Position numbers and translations under genes: made by a program
In this document: positions 1 to 8,447 of the stretch, piece after piece
How the letters are laid out: each line of letters opens with the position of its first letter
How positions within the stretch are numbered: position 1 is the first letter of the stretch
The notes under the pieces: generated by a model
Told to the model about the DNA's origin: nothing
Databases searched by the model: none
What the model saw: only the letters and a program-made list of their open reading frames with translations
From: CAYMUL01 sp964393605
GTDB lineage: Bacteria; Bacteroidota; Ignavibacteria; Ignavibacteriales; Ignavibacteriaceae
Assembly (NCBI GenBank): GCA_964393605.1
Contig: CAYMUL010000003.1
Location: 130,209 to 194,208, forward strand
Length of the DNA: 64,000 nucleotides
Reading direction: 5' to 3'

Positions 1-1
1 A

Positions 2-550
2 TTGCAACGGATTAACATTCGCACAAATAAAAAGTTCTACGCACAAGGAGAAGAAGTAAATTTTTTCGGAGAAGTGTACGATGAAAGTTTTAATCCGGTA
101 AATGATGCTGAAATAAAAATAGTTTTGCAACTTCAAGGAGGAAAGAGCGAAAAGTTTAGTTTAATTTCTTCGGGAAATGGTTATTATGAAACAACATTTC
201 AGCCGATGAATGCCGGTGATTATGAATTCACCGGTGCGGTTGAAGTGAACGGTAAAAATATTGGCTCTTCAAAAGGTAGATTTAATGTTGGCGAAATTGA
301 TATCGAAATGCTCAATCTCAAAACTGATGTTGAGTTTTTAAATCTCCTCTCGGATAAAACCGGAGGAAAATTTTTCTTCAACAATTTTGATGGGGTTATT
401 GCGATACTTGAATCAAACCTTCACAACAAAGAAAAAATCATCAGAGAGAAAAAAGAAATTGCGGTTTGGAATTATGATTGGATTTTATTTTTAATCATTC
501 TTCTTTTCGGCATCGAATGGTTCATCCGAAAGAGAGAAGGATTATTATAA
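2..550 (+). CDS. C-terminal part of a membrane-anchored protein (5' end outside window)
   Basis: The reading frame is open to the window edge, so the TTG at base 2 is almost certainly not the real start and this is the C-terminal part of a longer gene. Residues 1 to about 95 look like an Ig-like/beta-sandwich domain with alternating hydrophobic strands. Near the end, around residues 156-175, is one hydrophobic membrane segment (WILFLIILLFGIEWF) followed by a short basic tail (RKREGLL). This ending is common in large von Willebrand-factor/glutamine-amidotransferase-like membrane proteins of Bacteroidetes and Ignavibacteria, where the C-terminal helix anchors an extracytoplasmic region. The catalytic or VWA part is not in the window, so function is not assigned. 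The ComF-like gene follows immediately. Confidence 0.7.
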   Translation: MQRINIRTNKKFYAQGEEVNFFGEVYDESFNPVNDAEIKIVLQLQGGKSEKFSLISSGNGYYETTFQPMNAGDYEFTGAVEVNGKNIGSSKGRFNVGEIDIEMLNLKTDVEFLNLLSDKTGGKFFFNNFDGVIAILESNLHNKEKIIREKKEIAVWNYDWILFLIILLFGIEWFIRKREGLL

Positions 551-635
551 TGGGGTAAATTTTGTTGCGATTAAAAATTTCGTTTTAGATTTCTTTCTTC
601 CCCGCTTTTGTCCCGGCTGTAAAAAGAAATTTCAT

Positions 636-1232
636 GTGGACGAGACTTGCGTTTGTGTCGAGTGTCTTCAAAGTTTAATGCGCCCGAGCGAAGAAGAAAT
701 TATTAAAGATTATGCCGGTTATTTTTTGAACAGCCCAATTACCGGAATCTTCCCGATTTATCTTTTTGAAAAAGAGAAAGCACTGCAACATATAATTCAT
801 TCAATTAAGTATGAGCAAAATATAACGCTCGCAAAATTTATGGGACGAAAAATGGGAAATATTTTAATTGCAGAGAACGATTCGATAAAATTCGATTTTA
901 TAATTCCTGTGCCACTTCACATCTTAAAAAAATCTGAACGCGGATTCAATCAGAGCGAATACATCTGCAAAGGAATTTCAAAAATTCTTAAAACTAAATT
1001 GAACAAGAAAATTAAGCGTGTTCGCTTCACACAATCGCAAACAAAATTAAACCGTATCGAACGCGCTCAAAATATTGAAGCGGCATTTAAGACAAATTAT
1101 AATTTCACAGGAAAAAATATTTTATTAGTTGATGATGTCATCACAACCGGAGCGACAATAATTGAGTGTGCAAAGGCTTTGAAGAGTGCGGGCGCGACCA
1201 ATATTTATGCGTGTTCTATCGCTCGCGCGTAA
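636..1232 (+). CDS. comF: ComF-family phosphoribosyltransferase
   Basis: ComF/GntX family protein with a C-terminal type I phosphoribosyltransferase fold. The PRPP-binding motif is visible at residues 162-174 (ILLVDDVITTGAT). The family is linked to DNA uptake (ComF) or carbon-source metabolism, and the substrate is unknown. The family normally begins with a zinc-binding region, and here the same frame continues upstream of the GTG at 636 with FFLPRFCPGCKKKFH, supplying the missing CxxC (bases about 591-635). No ATG, GTG or TTG occurs in that frame between the preceding stop (550) and 636. The true start is therefore either a rare codon (ATT at 570), a site inside the upstream gene, or hidden by a sequence error. 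It ends one base before the convergent argS stop. Confidence 0.85.
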   Translation: MDETCVCVECLQSLMRPSEEEIIKDYAGYFLNSPITGIFPIYLFEKEKALQHIIHSIKYEQNITLAKFMGRKMGNILIAENDSIKFDFIIPVPLHILKKSERGFNQSEYICKGISKILKTKLNKKIKRVRFTQSQTKLNRIERAQNIEAAFKTNYNFTGKNILLVDDVITTGATIIECAKALKSAGATNIYACSIARA

Positions 1233-1233
1233 T

Positions 1234-2862
1234 TTACATTCTTTCAGGTGCGGAGACTCCGAGAATTGACAAACCATTTTTTATCACCGATGCTGTTGCA
1301 ATACAAAGCGCAGTCCGCGCCGCGGCGAGATTCGCTTCCGAACCGATAATTCTGCATTCGGTATAGAAACGATGAAACTTTGAAGCAACGTTTTCAAGGT
1401 ATGAACAAATTCTATTCGGTTCATAATTTTCTGCGCTGACTAATACTTCTTCAGGAAATCTGTGCAGCGATTTTAAAAGAGATTGCTCCTCCGCCGTATT
1501 CAAGAGTTCAAGATTTTCTTCACTCGCTTTTATCCCTTTTTCCTCAGCCATCCGGAGTATCGAACAAATTCGGGCGTGCGCGTACTGCATATAAAAAACC
1601 GGATTCTCATCCGAATGTTTTTTTGCGAGTTCGAGATCAAAATTCATGTGTGTGCCGATGTTTCGCATATTAAAAAAATATCGCACAACATCGCTGCCAA
1701 CTTCATCAATCAATTCATCGAGGGTTATAAAATTTGCTTTGCGCGTTGACATTTTTACAACTTCTTTGCCCTGTGTAATTGTAACAAACTGATGAATCAA
1801 CACTTTCACTTTTGAAGTGTCGTAATCCAATACTTTCAAAGCCGCAAGTACATCGGGATAAGTTGCATTATGATCGGAGCCGAAAAGATCAACAATTAAA
1901 TCATACTTGCGTTGAAACTTTGTAATATGATAAGCGATATCGGGCAAACGATAAGTCGGCTCGCCGGTAGATTTAACAATGACTTTGTCATTCTCATTTC
2001 CAATTTCAGAAAGTTTCAACCAAATTGCGCCGTCTTTTTCGTAACTCAAATTTTTATCATGAAATATTTTTAGGAGATCGTCAATTTTCTTTTCTTCATA
2101 AAGAGAATTTTCATTGAAAAATATTTTATGCACAATCCCCAATTTTTGTAAAGAATTTTTAATGTCGAGAAATATTTCCCGTTCTGCCGCTTCCTTAAAA
2201 ATTCCTTCGGGAGATTCATCGACGAGTTTATCGCCGTGCAGTTCAAATAATTTTTGTGCAATTTCTTTAATGTATTCTCCCTGATAATAATCTTCGGGGA
2301 ATTCGATGGAATGATTCAAGATTTGCAAATAGCGCAAACGAACAGAATCTCCTAGCACGCGCATTTGTCTGCCGGCATTATTAAAATAATATTCGCGATC
2401 TACTGTGTAACCAATCCATTCAAGCAAATTTGAGATAGTATCACCGCACACAGCATTGCGCCCATGCCCGACTGTCAAGGGTCCTGTAGGATTTGCAGAC
2501 ACAAATTCTACATTTGCAATTTTATTTTTATGCTTGTCGGATTTTCCGAATTTCTCTCCCGACGAATTTATTTCGGAGATAATTTTATTAACAAACTTCG
2601 GAGTTAAAAAGATATTGATGAAACCCGCACCGGCTATTTCAATTTTTGAAATGCATTCTTTGTTATAAGTCAGTGTCGAAATTATTTCATCAGCAATTAA
2701 TCGCGGATTTTTTTTAAGTGCTTTTGAAAGTAGCATCGCGCAATTTGTTGAAAGATCGCCGTGCGAAACTTCCTTCGGCTGTTCAAAATTAATCTTAACT
2801 TCTTTTAAGTAAGGAAGTGAAGCTGAGGCATCGGAAAAAATTTGCTCAAGATATTTTTTCAC
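1234..2862 (-). CDS. argS: Arginyl-tRNA synthetase
   Basis: Class I aminoacyl-tRNA synthetase that charges tRNA-Arg in the cytoplasm. The N-terminal Add-1 domain (about residues 1-95) precedes the catalytic Rossmann core. The HIGH-type motif is at 123-135 (ANPTGPLTVGHGR) and a KMSK-type loop reads VKMSTRKAN near residue 370. The C-terminal DALR anticodon-binding domain ends in LGVSAPERM, a typical ArgS terminus. At 542 aa it is close to the family norm. Its ATG overlaps the stop of rsfS by four bases, so translation is probably coupled. The gene is the last of a minus-strand run LytR_C-rsfS-argS and ends tail to tail with comF. Confidence 0.97.
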   Translation of the reverse strand: MKKYLEQIFSDASASLPYLKEVKINFEQPKEVSHGDLSTNCAMLLSKALKKNPRLIADEIISTLTYNKECISKIEIAGAGFINIFLTPKFVNKIISEINSSGEKFGKSDKHKNKIANVEFVSANPTGPLTVGHGRNAVCGDTISNLLEWIGYTVDREYYFNNAGRQMRVLGDSVRLRYLQILNHSIEFPEDYYQGEYIKEIAQKLFELHGDKLVDESPEGIFKEAAEREIFLDIKNSLQKLGIVHKIFFNENSLYEEKKIDDLLKIFHDKNLSYEKDGAIWLKLSEIGNENDKVIVKSTGEPTYRLPDIAYHITKFQRKYDLIVDLFGSDHNATYPDVLAALKVLDYDTSKVKVLIHQFVTITQGKEVVKMSTRKANFITLDELIDEVGSDVVRYFFNMRNIGTHMNFDLELAKKHSDENPVFYMQYAHARICSILRMAEEKGIKASEENLELLNTAEEQSLLKSLHRFPEEVLVSAENYEPNRICSYLENVASKFHRFYTECRIIGSEANLAAARTALCIATASVIKNGLSILGVSAPERM

Positions 2863-3269
2863 TCGTCGTCCGATTTTTTTGTTTTTTTCTTCGTTGCGGT
2901 TTTCTTTGGTTTCTCTTCTTTTTTTTCATCGGATAATTCTACGGAAGGAGCATCTCCCCAAAGTTTTTCAAGGTTGTAATAATTTCTTGTTTCATTTTTA
3001 AAGATATGAATAACGATATCGACATAATCGAGCAACACCCAATTCAACGCAGTGTAACCTTCTTTATGCCAAAGTTTTATTCCTTCTTCTTTCAATGATT
3101 TCTCAACATGATCGGAAATAGCTTTCACCTGTACATCCGAATCGGCAGTGCAAATAATAAAATAATCTGCGAACGATGTAACTTTTTTTAATTCGATAAC
3201 TTTTACATCGAATCCTTTTTTCTCAAAAATTAATTCGACGATATTTTTGATTTGTTTGTTTAGTCTCAA
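2859..3269 (-). CDS. rsfS: Ribosome silencing factor RsfS (Iojap family)
   Basis: RsfS binds ribosomal protein L14 and blocks joining of the 30S and 50S subunits when nutrients are short. The Iojap/DUF143 core occupies residues 5-110, with the family signatures KKVTSFADYFIICTADSD and WHKEGYTALNWVLLDYVDIVIHIF. After the core comes an unusual lysine-rich tail of about 25 residues (KKEEKPKKTATKKKTKK), which may contact rRNA. That last point is inference. The gene lies 7 bases downstream of the LytR_C-domain gene and overlaps argS by 4 bases, indicating one transcript. Confidence 0.95.
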   Translation of the reverse strand: MRLNKQIKNIVELIFEKKGFDVKVIELKKVTSFADYFIICTADSDVQVKAISDHVEKSLKEEGIKLWHKEGYTALNWVLLDYVDIVIHIFKNETRNYYNLEKLWGDAPSVELSDEKKEEKPKKTATKKKTKKSDDE

Positions 3270-3276
3270 ATTTTCC

Positions 3277-3753
3277 TCACTTAAAAGGTTTTAGTTTTTG
3301 ATAATCTTTTCCAATGACAACAGAGACATCGAGAAAATAATCTTCATTCAATTGTTGAAGAACCGTATTTTTCTCGACTCCAAGAAGAGCCGCAATTTTA
3401 TTGGCGTTGGAGATGTTTCCGCCTCTGTCAATCACTAATGTTTTTTCAATTTCGAATGTGATATAGTTGCCGGTTTGCACAACATCAACTTTATTTTTAC
3501 GTAAGAAATCCGTGAACTTTTCTCCCAAGCCGCTAACTCCGCATCCGTTCAAAACTTCAGCCTGAATATACTCGTCGGTAGTTTTGTACTCTGGTTTTGT
3601 TTCATTAATAAAGTAGCCGGAAATATTTTTATAAAGAAGGAAAGCGAGCAATAAAACTATCGCTCCCAAAATTAGGATAGATGAATTGAGAAAAATATTT
3701 TTTGAAGATTCCCCAAAGCTGAGTTTATTTATGTTTTTTTTCTCCGAACTCAA
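3277..3753 (-). CDS. LytR C-terminal domain protein, single-pass membrane
   Basis: A cytoplasmic N-terminus of about 25 residues is followed by one membrane helix (about residues 26-47). The extracytoplasmic part carries a LytR_C domain at about 60-150, recognised from VLNGCGVSGLGEKFTDFLRKN and a later conserved stretch ending near YQKLKP. The LytR_C domain often follows LytR-Cps2A-Psr ligases, but here it stands alone without the catalytic domain, so ligase activity is not expected. Its position just ahead of rsfS and argS suggests co-transcription with translation genes. No biochemical role can be read from the sequence. Confidence 0.85.
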   Translation of the reverse strand: MSSEKKNINKLSFGESSKNIFLNSSILILGAIVLLLAFLLYKNISGYFINETKPEYKTTDEYIQAEVLNGCGVSGLGEKFTDFLRKNKVDVVQTGNYITFEIEKTLVIDRGGNISNANKIAALLGVEKNTVLQQLNEDYFLDVSVVIGKDYQKLKPFK

Positions 3754-3776
3754 TTTAAATAGAATTCACTCCCCGA

Positions 3777-4262
3777 CTAACGATCAAACATATTTGTGCC
3801 GAAGGGGAAACGATTGTAGTAATCGTCATATCCATAAGGTGAATTGTAACCCGGCATATTTCTGTATTGAATTGAAAGCGAAAAATTTTCGTACGGTTTA
3901 TAATTGAATTGCGCACGGCTGATGTAAAATCCGTTTAGATTATTTTGAAAATCTTTGCCGAAAGAATTGTATGGAGAGTGAACCAAACTCGCATCAACCT
4001 GGAAATTCATATTGTCGGTTAATTTAAATAACATACTATTTGTATAAACGCCAAGAGCTAAACCGTTGCTTCCAAAACTTGAAAAGGAAAGACTGTAGGA
4101 ATGATTCATACTAAAATTATTGCTATTAAATAAACCGAACAGAAAATTTGGATCGCTATTTACCAAACCATCTTTTACACCCGGTTTAAAAAGGTTGTTC
4201 TCCCTAAACTGTGCAAAGGAAATAGTGATTAGCGTTAATGCGATGATTAAAATCTTTTTCAT
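3777..4262 (-). CDS. Exported outer-membrane-like protein of unknown function
   Basis: I do not recognise a named family. A signal peptide (MKKILIIALTLITISFAQ, cleavage near residue 18) is followed by a 140-residue region rich in Ser, Asn, Phe and Tyr. Its alternating aromatic/polar pattern (FSMNHSYSLSFSSFG, FSLSIQYRNMPGY) suggests beta-strands that could sit in or against the outer membrane. It is too short for a large barrel. It ends 24 bases upstream of the LytR_C gene on the same strand and may head that operon. The 226-base gap upstream is divergent with the amidotransferase gene and must hold promoters for both. Confidence 0.75.
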   Translation of the reverse strand: MKKILIIALTLITISFAQFRENNLFKPGVKDGLVNSDPNFLFGLFNSNNFSMNHSYSLSFSSFGSNGLALGVYTNSMLFKLTDNMNFQVDASLVHSPYNSFGKDFQNNLNGFYISRAQFNYKPYENFSLSIQYRNMPGYNSPYGYDDYYNRFPFGTNMFDR

Positions 4263-4488
4263 AAATAGTACCTAAAATGATTTGTGCAATGTTACCGAAA
4301 TGAATAAAAAAAAACAATGAATTTACTTTTTGGATTAGACCTTTTAAGTGCCGTTAAGGTTCAACAATTTTTAATAAAAATAATTATTTGTTGTGAAGAA
4401 CGGAGTCAACAATTATCTTTTCGACCGAGATGAAAAAATTCGATACACTTTTTGATTTTGATTCGTCCCGATTTCGCCAAGGATTGGA

Positions 4489-5055
4489 ATGAGCATACTT
4501 GTAATCGACAATTATGATTCGTTCACTTATAATCTCGTTCAGCTGATCGGGAAGTTTAATAGTGATATTATCGTAGCGAGAAATGACGCTATAACAATTG
4601 AAGAGATTGAAAATTTGAAACCGGAAAAAATTTTAATTTCTCCCGGTCCCGGGAAACCTGAAAATTCTAAAATTTCGCTTGAGGCGATAAAATATTTTGG
4701 CGGGAAAATTCCCATGCTTGGTGTTTGTCTCGGACATCAAGCAATCGGTATCTCATTCGGGGCGCATGTATCAAGGGGGAAAAAAGTTATGCACGGAAAA
4801 ATTTCTCTCATCAAACATGATGGAAAAAATATTTTTAAAGACATCCCTCAAAATTTTAATGCGATGAGATATCATTCACTCGTTGTTGATCGCCAGCGTT
4901 TCCCGAAGGAGTTGGAGATCACTGCGGAAACGAATGACGGAATTATAATGGGATTGAGACACAAGATACTTCCGATAGAAGGAATCCAATTTCATCCCGA
5001 ATCTATTTTAACAACCAACAGCGAAGCATTGATCAAAAATTGGTTGTTAAATTAG
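4489..5055 (+). CDS. trpG: Anthranilate / aminodeoxychorismate synthase glutaminase subunit (TrpG/PabA)
   Basis: Class I glutamine amidotransferase that supplies ammonia to anthranilate synthase (tryptophan) or 4-amino-4-deoxychorismate synthase (folate). The start ILVIDNYDSFTYNLVQ and the oxyanion motif SPGPGKP are typical. The triad is complete: Cys80 in GVCLGHQAIG, His169 and Glu171 in FHPES. At 188 aa it is a free-standing glutaminase. No trpE, pabB or other pathway gene is nearby, so the two roles cannot be separated from context, and many bacteria use one amphibolic subunit for both. The gene stands alone between divergent and convergent neighbours. Confidence 0.93.
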   Translation: MSILVIDNYDSFTYNLVQLIGKFNSDIIVARNDAITIEEIENLKPEKILISPGPGKPENSKISLEAIKYFGGKIPMLGVCLGHQAIGISFGAHVSRGKKVMHGKISLIKHDGKNIFKDIPQNFNAMRYHSLVVDRQRFPKELEITAETNDGIIMGLRHKILPIEGIQFHPESILTTNSEALIKNWLLN

Positions 5056-5223
5056 AAGTGCATTCAAAGTGATTTCGTCCGATAAATTGGTAAGGAAATA
5101 TTACCGCATAGGCACACTTATCGGCAGTACGATTATTCACCACTTTTTATCGCACAATGCAAATAGCTTCGGCAATGCAAAGCTACGTATCAAATCTCTT
5201 AAAAAAAGATTAAATCGCGGAGA

Positions 5224-5472
5224 TTACTTTTTCAAACGATTGTATTCTTCAATCGCAAGAGTTTGCAAATTTTCTTTCAACTCCTTTGGAAGAACTACGT
5301 TATCATAATATTTATCATCGTTTCCCTTTGTAGCAGGAGCGCCGATAAATAATCCGTTTGTTCCGTTGACAAGTTTAAAACCACGGATTGTGATTTCATC
5401 GTCAGTTTGGAAATCGAAGAAGGCAACCATTTTACTATCGCCTTTGAGAAGATTCATTCTTGTGATTTTCAT
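5224..5472 (-). CDS. SpoVG-family nucleic-acid-binding protein
   Basis: An 82-residue protein matching the SpoVG fold along its length. It starts MKITRMNLLK, has a strand pair rich in Asp (FDFQTDDEITIRGFKLV), then the hallmark NGLFIGAPATKG loop and a C-terminal helix. SpoVG proteins bind DNA or RNA and act as global regulators in Firmicutes and spirochaetes, and homologues also occur in non-sporulating Bacteroidetes relatives. The target here is unknown. The usual basic C-terminal tail is short (EEYNRLKK). It is transcribed alone, with 296 bases of apparently gene-free DNA upstream. Confidence 0.85.
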   Translation of the reverse strand: MKITRMNLLKGDSKMVAFFDFQTDDEITIRGFKLVNGTNGLFIGAPATKGNDDKYYDNVVLPKELKENLQTLAIEEYNRLKK

Positions 5473-5768
5473 TTTGTTTTCCCTTTATTATTGAATGATT
5501 AGTTAGTAAGAACCATTATTTCACACCAAAGAACAAAATGAAGGACAGCATTGAGTTTTTTGCCATAATTGTAAGAGTGCCAGTTTTCATCACAGATACA
5601 TTATGATGCCGCCATCATTTTTAGAACAATAAAATTATTTAATGGAAAATAAAAATATTTTCGCAAAACAAAAAAATATTTTTCAAGCACCGAAATAATT
5701 CAATTGGACGAAGAAATCTAAACTTGAAAATTCGTCGCACACATCTCATTGCAAGACTCTCAAAATTG

Positions 5769-8303
5769 CTATCTGATTAAAATCATCTTCTTCGATTCGA
5801 GGTAATCAGCAACGCGGAGTTGATAGAAATACACTCCGCTCGGAAATGAGGAAGCGTCAAACTCAACTTCATACTCGCCGGCAGGTTTTTCTTCATTCAC
5901 AAGAGTTGCGACTTCTCTGCCGAGAATATCGAATACTTTTAACGAAACTTGTAAAGACGGGGCATGCCCCGTCTCTACATTGGGTACTGAATATTTTATT
6001 TTAGTTGACGGATTAAACGGGTTGGGATAGTTTTGATATAGTTTAAAATCTTCAATGACTTGTTCTTCTTTGACATCCGTAAAATCGATGACACCCTTCC
6101 ACAATCCGCCGCCGCCTGTGCCAATAAAAATTTCATTTTGATTATGCGGATTCACTTTAACAAAATTTATAAAAGTATGTCCAAGATTTTTCCTCATGTT
6201 GATCCAATTTGCACCTCCATCCGACGTATAAAAAACAGCGCGCTCGAGCGTCGGCAGATAGTTATACCACTGCTGCGAAACAACGAAAATTTTTTGTGAG
6301 TCGTTTGGATGAAAATCAACATCGGCAACACGAGGTTGTTCGAAAATTTTTGTCCAGCTTCCACCGCCGTCTGTTGAAACAAAAAGCCCGCCTTCTATAC
6401 TCCATCCGAAATTATCGGTTGCACAAGCGTAAATATTTCCATTCAATGGATTGATTTTTATTTTCATAATATCATTCGTTGGAAATGAAGTGAGCTTTGT
6501 CCAATTCTGTCCACCATTAGTTGATTTATAAATTCCTCCAGAATTTTGACCGATAGAATTAATTCCAAGATAAAGTGTGCTTGGATTTGTCTGATCGATA
6601 GCAGTATTCCAAACTTTAGTTGCATCTGCACCGAGCCCGTTATTCATTGCGGTCCAATTCACGCCACTATTCGTGGATTTATAAAGTCCATTGTTGTAAC
6701 TCGCGCAATAAAGAATTCTGTTCCCCGGCGAACCGGAAATAAAATCGATTACTAAATCGGGGCGACCATCGGGCAAACCGTTGTAGCGATTGCTCCAAAT
6801 ACTTCCATCGCTGTTGGAGTGATAAATTCTACCCTCGGCATAACCGCCATTAAATGCCCCCATAGATCCGCCGAATCTGCTTTTATACAAATCAAAGTTT
6901 TGAGGATCAATCCAGATATCTTTTACGCCGTCATACTCGCCGTAATAGTTTTGATTTGGATCCATCGGAGTGAGCGAATTCAATCCGTCTTCGCTTCTAA
7001 AGAATCCCATATCATCATAACCGACATAAATTTTATTTGGGTTTGTTGGATGAAAACAAATTGCATCAGTATTCATAAGCTCCAATCCGTTTCCTTTCCA
7101 ATAACCGTTTGAAATTTCGGAAGAATATATTTGATGCCAACTATCGCCGGCATCTGTACTTCTGTGCATCCAGATTAAACCGGAATAAAGTATGTTCGGA
7201 TTGCTCGGGGCAACTTCTAAAAGAAAAACATTTTCTTCCTTGTAGAAATTAGAATCGAGCCAGCCGTAAGTGTAAGCAGTATCAATTTTTTCCCAGGTAT
7301 TTCCCCCCGCAGTAGATTTATACACACCCGCTTCCTCAAATGCAGTGTGCCGAGTTGTACCGATATAAATTATGTTTGGATTTGTTGGATGTAAAGTGAA
7401 TTTCCAATAATCATATAGTGCATCCAAACTCGCATCGTGTCGCGGGAGATCTCCGGTAATGTCAATCCATGAATCTCCTTTATTTGTGCTTTTAAATATT
7501 CCTCCTTTAAATGAAGTTGGAATTGCGCCATCACCGGTTGTAACTAATGTCATGTATAAAATTAAATTTGAATTGCTGACAACTCCTCTTAACCGACGGG
7601 CAAAAGAGTTCGTCAATCCGGCATTTCCCGAAGACCAATTAGTACCGTTGTTCGTTGTTCTGAACACGCCGTTATTTGTTGAAATGATTATTGTGCGATT
7701 TGTCGGCGAAGAAGTTGGATCGATCACGATATTATGAATTACTGCTGTATCGGACATTCCCTGCACGGTTACCTCAAACCAATCATTTCCGCCATTTGTG
7801 GATTTATAAAGTTTCCCCTTTCCCTCATAATTTTGAAACGTATTTCCGGTGCCTACATAAAGAATCTGTGAATCGGAAGGATCGATTGCAAGGGTTGAAG
7901 TGAGAATATAATCACTGAGACTGGAAAGGGTTGCAGGGAGTAAGCGCTGCCAGCTATTCCCGCCATTGTGTGAAACGAAAACTCCGACATTAGAACAGAT
8001 ATAAATTTTTTGAAAATCAATCGGATCGATAACAATCTCCTGAATCCAATAAACGTCTGCGCTGTATGGTTCGGCGGCAAGATTGTTGTTTATTATTTTC
8101 CATGATTGCCCGCCGTTTGTAGTTTTAAAGATGCCTTCGATATCTCCGGCGATGTAGACAACGTCGGGATTATCGGGTTGAATTGCAATAGATTTAAGGT
8201 CACTACCGGCACCGGGACCGATCGGTTGCCAGTTTATCTGTGTAAAAGAAATTTTGATACAAAGGAGTATCATCAACACTGTAAGAAAATATTTAGTTCG
8301 CAT
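5769..8303 (-). CDS. T9SS cargo: sortilin/BNR-repeat beta-propeller protein
   Basis: An 844-aa secreted protein. The signal peptide (about residues 1-21) is followed by IGPGAGSDLKSIAIQPDNP and many BNR/sortilin-type repeats with Asp-box-like turns (KTTNGGQSWK, VSHNGGNSW, KSTNGGNDW, TSDGGANW). These predict one or two beta-propellers resembling VPS10/xyloglucanase-type glycosidases. The last 85 or so residues are a T9SS type A sorting domain (YQNYPNPFNPSTKIKYSVP through KKMILIR), so the protein is probably exported through T9SS and attached to the surface or released. Catalytic residues are not identifiable, so glycosidase activity is unproven. The sorting domain carries an in-frame palindromic insertion (bases 5951-5978). 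It ends 296 bases from spoVG. Confidence 0.9.
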   Translation of the reverse strand: MRTKYFLTVLMILLCIKISFTQINWQPIGPGAGSDLKSIAIQPDNPDVVYIAGDIEGIFKTTNGGQSWKIINNNLAAEPYSADVYWIQEIVIDPIDFQKIYICSNVGVFVSHNGGNSWQRLLPATLSSLSDYILTSTLAIDPSDSQILYVGTGNTFQNYEGKGKLYKSTNGGNDWFEVTVQGMSDTAVIHNIVIDPTSSPTNRTIIISTNNGVFRTTNNGTNWSSGNAGLTNSFARRLRGVVSNSNLILYMTLVTTGDGAIPTSFKGGIFKSTNKGDSWIDITGDLPRHDASLDALYDYWKFTLHPTNPNIIYIGTTRHTAFEEAGVYKSTAGGNTWEKIDTAYTYGWLDSNFYKEENVFLLEVAPSNPNILYSGLIWMHRSTDAGDSWHQIYSSEISNGYWKGNGLELMNTDAICFHPTNPNKIYVGYDDMGFFRSEDGLNSLTPMDPNQNYYGEYDGVKDIWIDPQNFDLYKSRFGGSMGAFNGGYAEGRIYHSNSDGSIWSNRYNGLPDGRPDLVIDFISGSPGNRILYCASYNNGLYKSTNSGVNWTAMNNGLGADATKVWNTAIDQTNPSTLYLGINSIGQNSGGIYKSTNGGQNWTKLTSFPTNDIMKIKINPLNGNIYACATDNFGWSIEGGLFVSTDGGGSWTKIFEQPRVADVDFHPNDSQKIFVVSQQWYNYLPTLERAVFYTSDGGANWINMRKNLGHTFINFVKVNPHNQNEIFIGTGGGGLWKGVIDFTDVKEEQVIEDFKLYQNYPNPFNPSTKIKYSVPNVETGHAPSLQVSLKVFDILGREVATLVNEEKPAGEYEVEFDASSFPSGVYFYQLRVADYLESKKMILIR
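5951..5978. repeat. 28-bp palindromic repeat inserted in frame in a T9SS sorting domain
   Basis: The core 18 bases GACGGGGCATGCCCCGTC form a perfect palindrome, extended on both sides by GTAAA and TCTAC with one mismatch. It encodes the ETGHAPSLQ segment between two strands of the sorting domain, a loop where typical PNPFNP domains are shorter. GC content is far above the surrounding sequence. This looks like a dispersed palindromic repeat tolerated inside a coding region. Confidence 0.75.
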
Positions 8304-8447
8304 CGCTTTTCCTTCAAGTAATGATTGGACTTTATCTTGAAGTTGTAAAAGAAATTTTGAAAATCTTTTTTAACTCCAAAAGAAACTTAGCGGTTTAGAA
8401 ATGATTATTAAAGAATTTTTTATTCAAGGATTTATCCTTAAATAATT

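Noticed and set aside
5069..5308. A 79-residue plus-strand frame after trpG
   Set aside because: It overlaps the spoVG-family gene on the other strand, has no ribosome site and matches nothing recognisable.
5567..5582. Possible second sigma-54 promoter upstream of the spoVG-family gene
   Set aside because: A TGGCAC word exists on the minus strand, but the -12 position reads CAATT in place of TTGCA, so the GC pair is missing.
8428..8441. Short hairpin AAGGATTTATCCTT after the K+ channel gene as terminator
   Set aside because: The stem is only five pairs, A/T-rich, and has no convincing T run.
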